A stretch of DNA of 50,518 nt, taken from an uncultured Muribaculaceae bacterium. Its GTDB lineage: Bacteria; Bacteroidota; Bacteroidia; Bacteroidales; Muribaculaceae. Below are positions 8,814 to 15,342 of this stretch, piece after piece. Each line of letters opens with the position of its first letter. Positions within the stretch are counted from its first letter, which is position 1. The stretch is taken from contig CAJUDL010000013.1 of assembly GCA_910585285.1 (NCBI GenBank), positions 1 to 50,518 of the forward strand. Direction: 5' to 3'. Under the pieces are notes generated by a model. The model did not search any database and was not told the origin of the DNA. It saw only the letters and a program-made list of their open reading frames with translations. A program made the position numbers and the translations under genes.

Positions 8814-9635
8814 TTATAGGGAGTAGACGGTGGATTTGATGTCGTCGGCGATTGCGGTCTGGGATTTGCCGGCGAAGATGAGTGATTGCCAGGGGATGGG
8901 GTTGCCGAAGATTACGCGGAATTCTTTGCCGCGGGCTTTGCAGAGCTCGCCGGGGAGCAATGCCTGCTCAATGTTGATTTTCAACCCGAGTTTCTTGCGG
9001 CGTCGCGCTGTCTTGTAGAAATTCGGGGAGTTCTCTCCTATGAAATGCACGGGGATGATGTCACGCTTATATTCAATGGCTTTGGCGATGAATGATTTGT
9101 TCCATTTCAGATCGCGGATTACACCGTCATCGCCAAGACGTGAACAAAGTCCGGCGGGAAAGATGATTATCTGCGTGTCGGAGGCGTAGGCGTCATTGAT
9201 GGCGCGGGCTGCCTCGCGTCCTTGCGAGCCGTATTTGTTGATCGGCAGAAAGACGGGACGCAGCGGCTCCACGTTCATGAGCATGTCGTTCACGAGAAAA
9301 CGAATTCCCTTGTCTCCATATTTCCTGCCGAGAATGGCGATAAGCCCGATGCCGTCAAGTCCTCCGAGTGGATGATTCGAGGCGAAAATGAAACGCCCCT
9401 CAGCCGGAATGTTTTCCAGCCCTTCTACTCGCAGTGTGACATTGAAATGCTTATAGATGGCTTCGGCAAAATCCGTGCCCTCCTTGGGATACGTCATCTC
9501 CAAAGCTTCATTGAGTTCGTCCTGATGTATGAGCCGTTCAAGTCCCTTGAGCATAAAGCCGGGGATTAGTTTCCCTTTCAAGCCGCCGACGCGGGAACGT
9601 ATGATTCTGGTTAGATCGATTTTAAGTAATTCCAT
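8814..9635 (-). CDS. PlsC-superfamily acyltransferase (lysophospholipid acyltransferase-like)
   Basis: A 273-residue glycerolipid- or lysolipid-type O-acyltransferase, probably acting at the inner face of the cytoplasmic membrane. Motif I reads NHPLGGLDG (about residues 90-98). This places five residues between His and Asp, rather than the four of the usual HX4D, a variant also found in hemolysin/ornithine-lipid-type acyltransferases. Motif III is seen as IFPAGLCSRLG, followed by the substrate-pocket stretch IIPVHFIGENSPNFY. It follows obgE by 19 bp and is probably co-transcribed. The acyl acceptor (glycerophospholipid or amino-acid lipid) cannot be assigned; no GNAT N-acyltransferase partner is adjacent. 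Confidence 0.82.
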   Translation of the reverse strand: MELLKIDLTRIIRSRVGGLKGKLIPGFMLKGLERLIHQDELNEALEMTYPKEGTDFAEAIYKHFNVTLRVEGLENIPAEGRFIFASNHPLGGLDGIGLIAILGRKYGDKGIRFLVNDMLMNVEPLRPVFLPINKYGSQGREAARAINDAYASDTQIIIFPAGLCSRLGDDGVIRDLKWNKSFIAKAIEYKRDIIPVHFIGENSPNFYKTARRRKKLGLKINIEQALLPGELCKARGKEFRVIFGNPIPWQSLIFAGKSQTAIADDIKSTVYSL

Positions 9636-9654
9636 TTTATGGGCGTAGACTTGC

Positions 9655-10827
9655 TTATTCCGGATTCACAGTTGATTCCTCATCCCAGAATTCCTCATTC
9701 CAGTCTTCATCCGTCATGTTGGAGTAATCATCCTCTTCAGGCTCTTCCTGTTCGAAAATGAAATCATCCTCCTCCTGCACGCGATGACGGGTGTCGAGTT
9801 TGCGGTGGGTGATAGTGAAATTATTCTTGTTTTCTTCCGAATTGATCTCACGCCAGAGAAGATCCTTCAGCTCGGTGAGTCCTTGTCCCGTCACTGCGGA
9901 GATAAACACTGTCGGCACGCCTTCGGGGAGATCTTTGGCTATCTCCTCGCGCAATTCGTCATCGAGCATGTCTGATTTGGATATCGCCAGTACGCGACTC
10001 TTGTCGGCAAGCTCCGGATTGAATTCCTTGAGCTCTTTGAGCAGGATTTCGTAATCCTTGCGGATATCGTCGGAGTCAGCCGGCACCATGAAGAGCAGCA
10101 CGGCATTTCTTTCGATATGTCGCAGGAAACGGAGTCCGAGTCCTTTACCCTCGCTGGCACCCTCGATGATTCCCGGGATGTCCGCCATCACAAACGATTT
10201 GCCGCCGCGATAGTCCACGATTCCGAGGCTCGGTTCCATGGTGGTGAAGGGGTAATCGGCGATTTTCGGTTTGGCAGCCGATATTGCCGAGAGCAGTGTT
10301 GATTTTCCGGCATTCGGAAAACCTACGAGTCCGACGTCGCCGAGAAGCTTTAGCTCCAACACCACAGCCTTCTCGATAGCCGGCTGTCCGGGTTGCGCAT
10401 ACCTTGGGGCGCGGTTAGTGGCGGTAGCGAAATGCCAGTTGCCGAGACCACCTTTCCCGCCTCGGAGAAGCTTGATCTCTTCGCCGTCTTCAGTGACTTC
10501 GCAGAGGAAATCACCACTGTCGGCATCAAAGACCGTGGTGCCGATGGGCACTTCGATAATCTGGTCTTCTCCATCCTTCCCGGTGGAGCGGTTTTCACCC
10601 CCGCTTTGACCGTTTGTGGCGAAGACGTGACGACGATAGCGAAGTGGAAGAAGGGTCCACATGTGACGGTTGCCCTTAAGGATGATGTGACCTCCGCGAC
10701 CTCCGTCGCCTCCGTCAGGACCACCTTTAGGTATATATTTCGCTCTATGGAAATGGCGAGAGCCTGCGCCTCCCTTGCCGCTGCGGCAAAGGATTTTTAC
10801 GTAATCTATGAAGTTTGAATCAGCCAT
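9655..10827 (-). CDS. obgE: Obg/CgtA-family ribosome-associated GTPase
   Basis: An essential GTPase of 50S ribosome maturation and the stringent response. The glycine-rich Obg domain covers residues 1-160 (GGPDGGDGGRGG at 35-46). The G domain follows: G1 GFPNAGKS (169-176), switch I TTMEPSLG, G3 DIPG (216-219). G4 appears as SKSD in LAISKSDML instead of the usual NKxD. A very acidic tail ends the protein. At 390 residues it is normal for the family. The start at 10827 gives the canonical N-terminus (FIDYVKILCRSGKGG). It lies 72 bp downstream of the CBS-nucleotidyltransferase and upstream of the acyltransferase. Confidence 0.97.
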   Translation of the reverse strand: MADSNFIDYVKILCRSGKGGAGSRHFHRAKYIPKGGPDGGDGGRGGHIILKGNRHMWTLLPLRYRRHVFATNGQSGGENRSTGKDGEDQIIEVPIGTTVFDADSGDFLCEVTEDGEEIKLLRGGKGGLGNWHFATATNRAPRYAQPGQPAIEKAVVLELKLLGDVGLVGFPNAGKSTLLSAISAAKPKIADYPFTTMEPSLGIVDYRGGKSFVMADIPGIIEGASEGKGLGLRFLRHIERNAVLLFMVPADSDDIRKDYEILLKELKEFNPELADKSRVLAISKSDMLDDELREEIAKDLPEGVPTVFISAVTGQGLTELKDLLWREINSEENKNNFTITHRKLDTRHRVQEEDDFIFEQEEPEEDDYSNMTDEDWNEEFWDEESTVNPE

Positions 10828-10857
10828 TGTCTTTAGGGTTTAAGGAATACGGGGGGA

Positions 10858-10901
10858 TCGTGTTTAAGGAACACGACACCGAACGACCGGCAACGCCGGT
10901 C
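10858..10901 (-). other. Two tandem hairpins between nucleotidyltransferase and obgE genes
   Basis: Two perfect 7-bp stem-loops follow each other on the transcript: GACCGGC/GCCGGTC (10885-10901, 3-nt loop, touching the upstream stop codon) and TCGTGTT/AACACGA (10858-10876, 5-nt loop). No T tract follows, so they look more like an RNA-processing or attenuation structure than a strong terminator. Confidence 0.4.
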
Positions 10902-11952
10902 AGGAGAGGAGCTTGTTGGCGGCGCGGTAGTCATCGGGAGAACCGATGTCGATCCAGCGACCTTCGATGGGGAAGTATTCCACGCGGAAGCCATCGGCAA
11001 TCAACGACTGGATGAAATCCGGCGCGTCAAGATATTCACCTTTAGGAATGCGGTCGAGCAGCTCCCTTCGCATCATATAAACGCCCCCGTTGGCAAAATA
11101 GTTGTATGTCGGTTTCTCTTCCAAACCTGTCACTCTCGTGCCTTCGGTGCGCATTATGGCAAATGGCACGGATATGGAATATGGCACAGCTCCCATTGTC
11201 AGATCCGCTCCTGATTCCGTGTGGTGATGCCACATCTTGTCGAAATCTATCGACGTGAGCAGGTCGGAGTTCATTACCAGCACATTGTCGTGACGTAGAC
11301 CCTCTACGAGCGACAGACTGCCGAGAGTGCCGAGCCGTTTGGGTTCGAGCACACATTTCACTTCTGCATGTGGTTGCTGCAGTTCGGCATTGCGCCGTTG
11401 GAAATGCTCTTCAATCTTCTCATGCAGATAGTTTACTGTAACGAAGATATTACTGATGCCATAATCTTCCAGAATCTCGACATTGCGGTCGATAATCGGT
11501 TTCCCTCCTACTTCAAGCAGCGGTTTGGGAGTCTTGAATGTCAGCGGGCGAAGTCTTTCGCCTCTGCCTCCAGCCATCATAACCACATCGATAGGAAGAA
11601 GCGCCTTGATGCGGTCGAGGTTGAGGATGTCTGTTATCACCCCGTTTTGGGTGACAGGAATCAGGTGCAGATGGCGCCTTTTTCCTTCAGTAACTTTCTT
11701 TGCGGGGTTTTCATCACCCTCGACGGCAGTGAAGCGGGTGTTCATAGCTTCCGACACGGGTGCAGCAAGTGCCACACCGCGAAGCAGCGCGCGGCGGATG
11801 TCGCCGCCGCTGACAGTGCCTTGAAGACGGTTCTCTTCGTCTACGGCAAAAAGCAGCATTATGCGTCCCGACAGAGTGTCGAGCACGTCGAGGGCGCTTT
11901 TCACGGTAGCTGTGACCGGTATTATATGCGATCTGATCAATTCCTGAGTCAT
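10900..11952 (-). CDS. CBS-domain sugar-phosphate nucleotidyltransferase (PtmE / mannose-1-P guanylyltransferase-like)
   Basis: A 350-residue two-part enzyme. Residues ~1-118 hold a pair of CBS modules (LFAVDEENRLQGTVSGGDIR; HLHLIPVTQNGVITDI), which usually bind adenine nucleotides. Residues ~122-345 form an NTP_transferase domain with the nucleotide loop MMAGGRGERLRPLT, the lysine segment KTPKPLLEVGGKP, and MNSDLL near the metal site. The architecture matches the GlcN-1-P guanylyltransferase PtmE of Campylobacter legionaminate synthesis and related LPS-sugar enzymes. No other nonulosonate gene is nearby, so the substrate is unassigned. Its start overlaps the WYL gene by 4 bp. Confidence 0.85.
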   Translation of the reverse strand: MTQELIRSHIIPVTATVKSALDVLDTLSGRIMLLFAVDEENRLQGTVSGGDIRRALLRGVALAAPVSEAMNTRFTAVEGDENPAKKVTEGKRRHLHLIPVTQNGVITDILNLDRIKALLPIDVVMMAGGRGERLRPLTFKTPKPLLEVGGKPIIDRNVEILEDYGISNIFVTVNYLHEKIEEHFQRRNAELQQPHAEVKCVLEPKRLGTLGSLSLVEGLRHDNVLVMNSDLLTSIDFDKMWHHHTESGADLTMGAVPYSISVPFAIMRTEGTRVTGLEEKPTYNYFANGGVYMMRRELLDRIPKGEYLDAPDFIQSLIADGFRVEYFPIEGRWIDIGSPDDYRAANKLLS

Positions 11953-12857
11953 ATCTGTGTAATTTCTTCGTATTGGGAGAGGGAACGCCGCAACTCCTCC
12001 GTGATCATCACCTGAAGCTCTTTAGGGGCAAGCACTGTCACTCCCGCGCCATAGCTGAGCAGTTCGTGCACCAACTCGTAGTTGAGCTTGAGACGATATG
12101 TGAATATGGAATATTGGTCGTGGAGCTCCTCCTGCTGTGAATGATGTAGCGGCAAAGCCCGGAAATATTTCGCTTGTTGAGGGGTTGTGCGTATTTTCAC
12201 AATCCTTACCGGGGCTTTGGTGAGTGTGATTCCGACGATATTGTCGAAAAATTGCGCCGGATCGAGATCTTCGGGCATAGTGAAATTGCTGCTCACGAGT
12301 TTCATCTCTTTCACGCGGTCAAGAGCATATGTGCGTATGTCGGCTGTCTTTTCACGCAGACCGACCATATACCACCGCTGTTTGTATCGCTTCACGAAAT
12401 ATGGATGAAACATGATGTCAGTCTCCGCGCGGGAGCGATTGAACCCTGCATAGGTGAAGCGTATTTTCTCCGACGCTCCGATGGCTTCAAGCACAATAGG
12501 GAGGAACTCCCTTGCGGAGGGCACATCCTCGACCAGCACACGATCCGAGGCGGCATGACTCTCCTTCATGGCGTTGTTTACGGCATACGAATCGAGAAGC
12601 CAGTTTGTCAGGAGTCGGTTGCGGTCGTCATCGCCGTGATCTATGTAATATTCGCCATTACGGTTACATAATATATCGATATGGAAATTCTCCTCTATCG
12701 CGCGGCGGTAGTGGAAGAAAGTGCGCGGCGGGATAGGGTTGCCGTCGCTGAGATGCGAGCGCAACCAGAGGCGGTCGATATCCTCACGCGTAAGCTTACC
12801 GTAGCGGTTGAGGGTATCGACAATCCATATATATCGGCTGATTAGATCGCGAGACAA
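11949..12857 (-). CDS. WYL-domain transcriptional regulator
   Basis: A 302-residue predicted regulator. The N-terminal ~90 residues form a DeoR-like winged-helix region (LTREDIDRLWL, PRTFFHYRRAIEENF). Residues ~125-200 form the WYL domain, with RWYMVGL and RTYALDRVKEM, followed by a WCX-like C-terminus. WYL proteins often sense nucleotides or nucleic-acid ligands. The coupled downstream gene is the CBS nucleotidyltransferase (ATG/TGA overlap), so the two may share a ligand or stress signal, which is inference. The mRNA leader would contain the R1 repeat at 12868-13003. Confidence 0.85.
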   Translation of the reverse strand: MSRDLISRYIWIVDTLNRYGKLTREDIDRLWLRSHLSDGNPIPPRTFFHYRRAIEENFHIDILCNRNGEYYIDHGDDDRNRLLTNWLLDSYAVNNAMKESHAASDRVLVEDVPSAREFLPIVLEAIGASEKIRFTYAGFNRSRAETDIMFHPYFVKRYKQRWYMVGLREKTADIRTYALDRVKEMKLVSSNFTMPEDLDPAQFFDNIVGITLTKAPVRIVKIRTTPQQAKYFRALPLHHSQQEELHDQYSIFTYRLKLNYELVHELLSYGAGVTVLAPKELQVMITEELRRSLSQYEEITQI

Positions 12858-12867
12858 GGGAGATGAT

Positions 12868-13003
12868 AATTAATGGTTAATAATTAATGGTTAATAATTA
12901 ATGAGGAATTAGAAATTAGGAATTAGGAATTAATTCCTTTCACTCTAAAATATTAAAGTCTCATTCTCAATTCCTAATTCCTCATTCCTAACTCCTAATT
13001 TAT
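12868..13003. repeat. Dispersed hairpin repeat R1, copy a
   Basis: It begins with a 14-bp unit (TAATGGTTAATAAT) repeated about 2.5 times at 12868-12903. An R1 element follows: an arm of GGAATTAG units (12904-12938), a short A/T-rich loop, and a complementary arm of CCTAATTCC/CTCATTCC units (12968-13003). It lies in the presumed 5' leader of the WYL gene and can fold into a long imperfect hairpin. Other copies: 15242, 18488, 20163 and 41300. Confidence 0.8.
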
Positions 13004-13005
13004 TA

Positions 13006-13013
13006 CAAAGTTA
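13006..13013 (-). promoter_or_regulatory. Candidate -7 element for the WYL operon
   Basis: TAACTTTG on the minus strand, located between a rho-independent terminator (13026-13056) and the WYL gene. The -33 position falls in the T-rich terminator tail with no clear TTG. Confidence 0.5.
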
Positions 13014-13025
13014 ATAAAAAATGGT

Positions 13026-13056
13026 GGAAAAAGAAAAAGGTCGACTCACGTCGACC
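13026..13056 (-). terminator. Rho-independent terminator downstream of aroB
   Basis: On the minus strand a perfect 7-bp stem GGTCGAC/GTCGACC with a GTGA loop is followed by TTTTTCTTTTT. It ends transcripts coming from aroB or from the structured region 13155-13233. Confidence 0.82.
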
Positions 13057-13277
13057 GAATTTCTTCAATTAAAACAACAATAACAACTTTTTCAGAACGC
13101 TTATAGCAGTGTAAAATTCTTTTCTTTTTACGATATTAAAACATCGCTACTTTTAAAAAGGTTCAATTGATTGAAAAAATTTTTCTCTATGGGTCGGGAG
13201 CCGCGAGCGGTGCTCGCTGAACGGAACCCTTTTGCTAAAAATTTGAGAAAATCAGATTTTAGGAATTGATTTAATTG
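13057..13277 (-). ncRNA. Candidate structured RNA or long aroB 3' UTR
   Basis: This 220-bp gap between the aroB stop and a strong terminator holds no gene. On the minus strand, AAAAGGGTTC (13233-13224) can pair over its full length with GAACCTTTTT (13164-13155, one G-U). This encloses a GC-rich hairpin, GCGAGC/GCTCGC (13203-13217), in an otherwise AT-rich stretch. No promoter consensus was found just upstream, so it may be a processed 3' UTR. The SRP RNA tip, tmRNA and 6S patterns were looked for and not seen. Low confidence as an independent gene. Confidence 0.28.
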
Positions 13278-14369
13278 CTATCGAAGATCGCAGTAAATGT
13301 CGAGGGCGGTGAAGAGATCCTCTTTGCTGACGGATATGTCGTGGCGGGGCGTGCCGATGGCGCTGAGGAGGACAAATTTCCAATCTGTGCTTGCAGAATT
13401 CTTCTTATCGTGGCTGATGATTTCCGCCAGCGCATCGTAATCTTTGCAGGTGAATGGTATGGGGCGGAAATAGTGCTGAAGTATGCGGTCTTTGTAGAGG
13501 TAGATTTGGTCTGACGGGAGGTTGAGAAGCATATGGCTGAGGATGAGGGCGACTAAGATGCCGTTGGCAACGGCGCAGCCGTGGGTGACGGGAGTGCGGC
13601 GCGTAAGCATCAGTGATTCGAAGGCGTGTCCGGCGGTGTGCCCGAAATTCAGGATTTTGCGCAATCCTGATTCGTGTGGATCTTCTTGCGTGATGCGGGC
13701 TTTGAAGCTTACGCATTCCGCCATGGCTTCTTGAAGAAGATGCATGTCGGAAAGAATATTGTCGTCAAGAACCTTGTGATAGAATTCGCCGGATGAGATC
13801 ATAGCCGTCTTCACTATCTCGCCAAAGCCTGAAAGTATCTCTTCACGGGGGAGAGTGGCGAGTGGTTCGGAGGAGATTATTACGCACTCGGCGTTTGCGA
13901 ACGCTCCGATTTCGTTTTTCAAACCATCGAAGTCGATCCCTGTTTTTCCACCTACCGCTGCATCTACAGCTCCAAGAACAGTGGTAGGTATGTTTACGAA
14001 ACGTATGCCTCGTTTGAAGGTGGCTGCGGCAAATCCGCCAAGATCTGTCACAACGCCACCACCGAGATTTATCAGTAAGGAATTTCTGGTTGCTCCTCCT
14101 TCCGAAAGATTGCGCCACACATGTGTGAGTGTGTCGAGATTTTTATTATTCTCACCTGCCGGTATTTCGATTATGCATGCTTCTTCTTTATCCGTAAGGA
14201 CTTCCCGGATTTTGGGAAGCACGTGTATGGCTACGTTGCTGTCGGTGAGCAGGAAGAGACCGAGATGAGGAATCTCTTCAAGCACGGCGGCAAGTGCGGC
14301 GTGGAGGTTATCGGGGCGAAGGAGACGCAAGGGGTTAATGGTTAATAATTTAAGTTTTGCAAGCTTCAA
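13278..14369 (-). CDS. aroB: 3-dehydroquinate synthase
   Basis: Second step of the shikimate pathway: DAHP to 3-dehydroquinate, using NAD and a divalent metal. Motifs include NAD-binding GGGVVTDLGGF (103-113), PTTVLGAVDAAVGGKTGID (128-146) and KILNFGHTAGHAFE (238-251). Metal ligands are predicted as Glu184, His244 and His263. It is 363 residues (E. coli 362) if it starts at TTG 14369. However, the first ~13 codons lie inside repeat R2 (14351-14519) and nearby repeat-like sequence, so the true start may be TTG 14330, giving 350 residues. No ATG is available. The HAD gene lies 150 bp upstream on the same strand. Confidence 0.95.
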   Translation of the reverse strand: MKLAKLKLLTINPLRLLRPDNLHAALAAVLEEIPHLGLFLLTDSNVAIHVLPKIREVLTDKEEACIIEIPAGENNKNLDTLTHVWRNLSEGGATRNSLLINLGGGVVTDLGGFAAATFKRGIRFVNIPTTVLGAVDAAVGGKTGIDFDGLKNEIGAFANAECVIISSEPLATLPREEILSGFGEIVKTAMISSGEFYHKVLDDNILSDMHLLQEAMAECVSFKARITQEDPHESGLRKILNFGHTAGHAFESLMLTRRTPVTHGCAVANGILVALILSHMLLNLPSDQIYLYKDRILQHYFRPIPFTCKDYDALAEIISHDKKNSASTDWKFVLLSAIGTPRHDISVSKEDLFTALDIYCDLR

Positions 14370-14519
14370 CTTAAAGTTTAAGAGTTTAGAAGTTAAAAAG
14401 TTTATCAGATGCGAATATGACTGAGTTTTTTATTTATTAGCATCAAACAAATAAACTCATAAACTGCGTGCTGCGCGATTAAACTTATAAACTTCAACTT
14501 TTCGCTTGCGAAAGTTGAA
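14351..14519 (-). repeat. Dispersed MITE-like repeat R2, copy A (upstream of aroB)
   Basis: About 170 bp filling the whole gap between the HAD-gene stop codon and the aroB start. It is homologous over its full length to 37736-37911. In the aroB direction it opens with TTTCGCAAGCGAAAAGTTGA and ends with TTAAGTTGAAGCTTGC. The two ends are imperfect inverted repeats built from CTTGC/GCAAG and AAACTTATAAAC-type words. No transposase is encoded. Confidence 0.8.
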
Positions 14520-15203
14520 TTAATAATTGAGGGATTCGAGGTAGTCGGCGAATGCGGGCATCGAGGGGAAGATGATGTCAGCGCCTTCTTGCTCGAAAGC
14601 CTCTCGCGGTATGGGACCGGTAGTGACTGCCACTGTGAATATCCCGGCGGCTTTGCCGGCACGAACTCCAAGAGGAGCGTTCTCTATCACAATAGCCTCT
14701 TCCGCCGGTACGCCGGCTATTGCCAAACCCTTGAGATATGGCTCCGGATCGGGTTTGCCGTTGACAACGTCAAGGGCAGTCACCATGTCACCGGGTAGAA
14801 ATATGCCCGGGTAATCGCGGTTTACACCGTCAAGCAGTTTCACCTGTGCCGAACCGGTGACGAGAACGCAGCGAAGATCATGTTTTTTGATCGCGTTCAG
14901 CATACGGTCTGCGCCAACCATCGGTTCGTTGCGTCCTATCTCGTAGAAATATTTGCTCTTAAGCTCATATAACTCGCGGGCGCGCTCTTTGGAAACTCCG
15001 TGACCGTAAGCCCGAGTGTAGAGCATGTTAACGAGATCAGCGCCTCGCATCCCTTCATAGAGATACACATCTTCCGGATTTCCCGGCACGCCTTCCTCTT
15101 TGAAAAGACGCCGGAATGCTTCCGCATGAAATTTCATTGAATCGTAGATCACCCCGTCCATATCGATCAGGGCGGCCTTTTTACCTTTTAATATATCGTT
15201 CAT
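14520..15203 (-). CDS. HAD-superfamily phosphatase / beta-phosphoglucomutase-like
   Basis: A 227-residue haloacid dehalogenase-type phosphotransferase acting on a small sugar or metabolite phosphate. Motif I is DMDGV (Asp14 nucleophile, Asp16 acid/base). Motif II is LVTGS, the lysine is in NGKPDPEPY, and motif IV is VIENAPLGVRAGKAAG. An all-helical cap lies between about residues 18 and 85. The substrate cannot be assigned. The stop codon is followed directly by repeat R2, separating it from aroB by 150 bp on the same strand. Confidence 0.88.
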   Translation of the reverse strand: MNDILKGKKAALIDMDGVIYDSMKFHAEAFRRLFKEEGVPGNPEDVYLYEGMRGADLVNMLYTRAYGHGVSKERARELYELKSKYFYEIGRNEPMVGADRMLNAIKKHDLRCVLVTGSAQVKLLDGVNRDYPGIFLPGDMVTALDVVNGKPDPEPYLKGLAIAGVPAEEAIVIENAPLGVRAGKAAGIFTVAVTTGPIPREAFEQEGADIIFPSMPAFADYLESLNY

Positions 15204-15241
15204 ACCTAACTAACGGAGCGATTCGGGAAAAGTGTATATTT

Positions 15242-15333
15242 GTTAATTAGGAATTAGGAATTAGAAATGTGGAGTTGAGTTTTAGAGACGAAGGAATTAA
15301 TTCCTAATTCCTAACTCCTAATTTCTAATTTAT
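15242..15333. repeat. Dispersed hairpin repeat R1, copy b
   Basis: Left arm of GGAATTAG units (15243-15266), a purine-rich loop ending in AAGGAATTAATTCC, and right arm of CCTAATTCCTAACTCC units (15293-15332). It lies between the HAD gene 5' end and the terminase 3' end, at the left border of the phage-head cassette. Confidence 0.8.
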
Positions 15334-15342
15334 TCCCCGTTT

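Noticed and set aside
11368..12015. 215-residue plus-strand open frame over the nucleotidyltransferase and WYL genes
   Set aside because: It is antisense to two recognised genes and spans their junction; no domain is visible.
12868..13003. CRISPR-like appearance of the GGAATTAGG repeats
   Set aside because: Units are adjacent without unique spacers of constant length, arms are complementary, and there are no cas genes.
13155..13277. SRP RNA, 6S RNA or tmRNA
   Set aside because: None of the conserved sequence marks of these RNAs was found; only generic hairpins are present.
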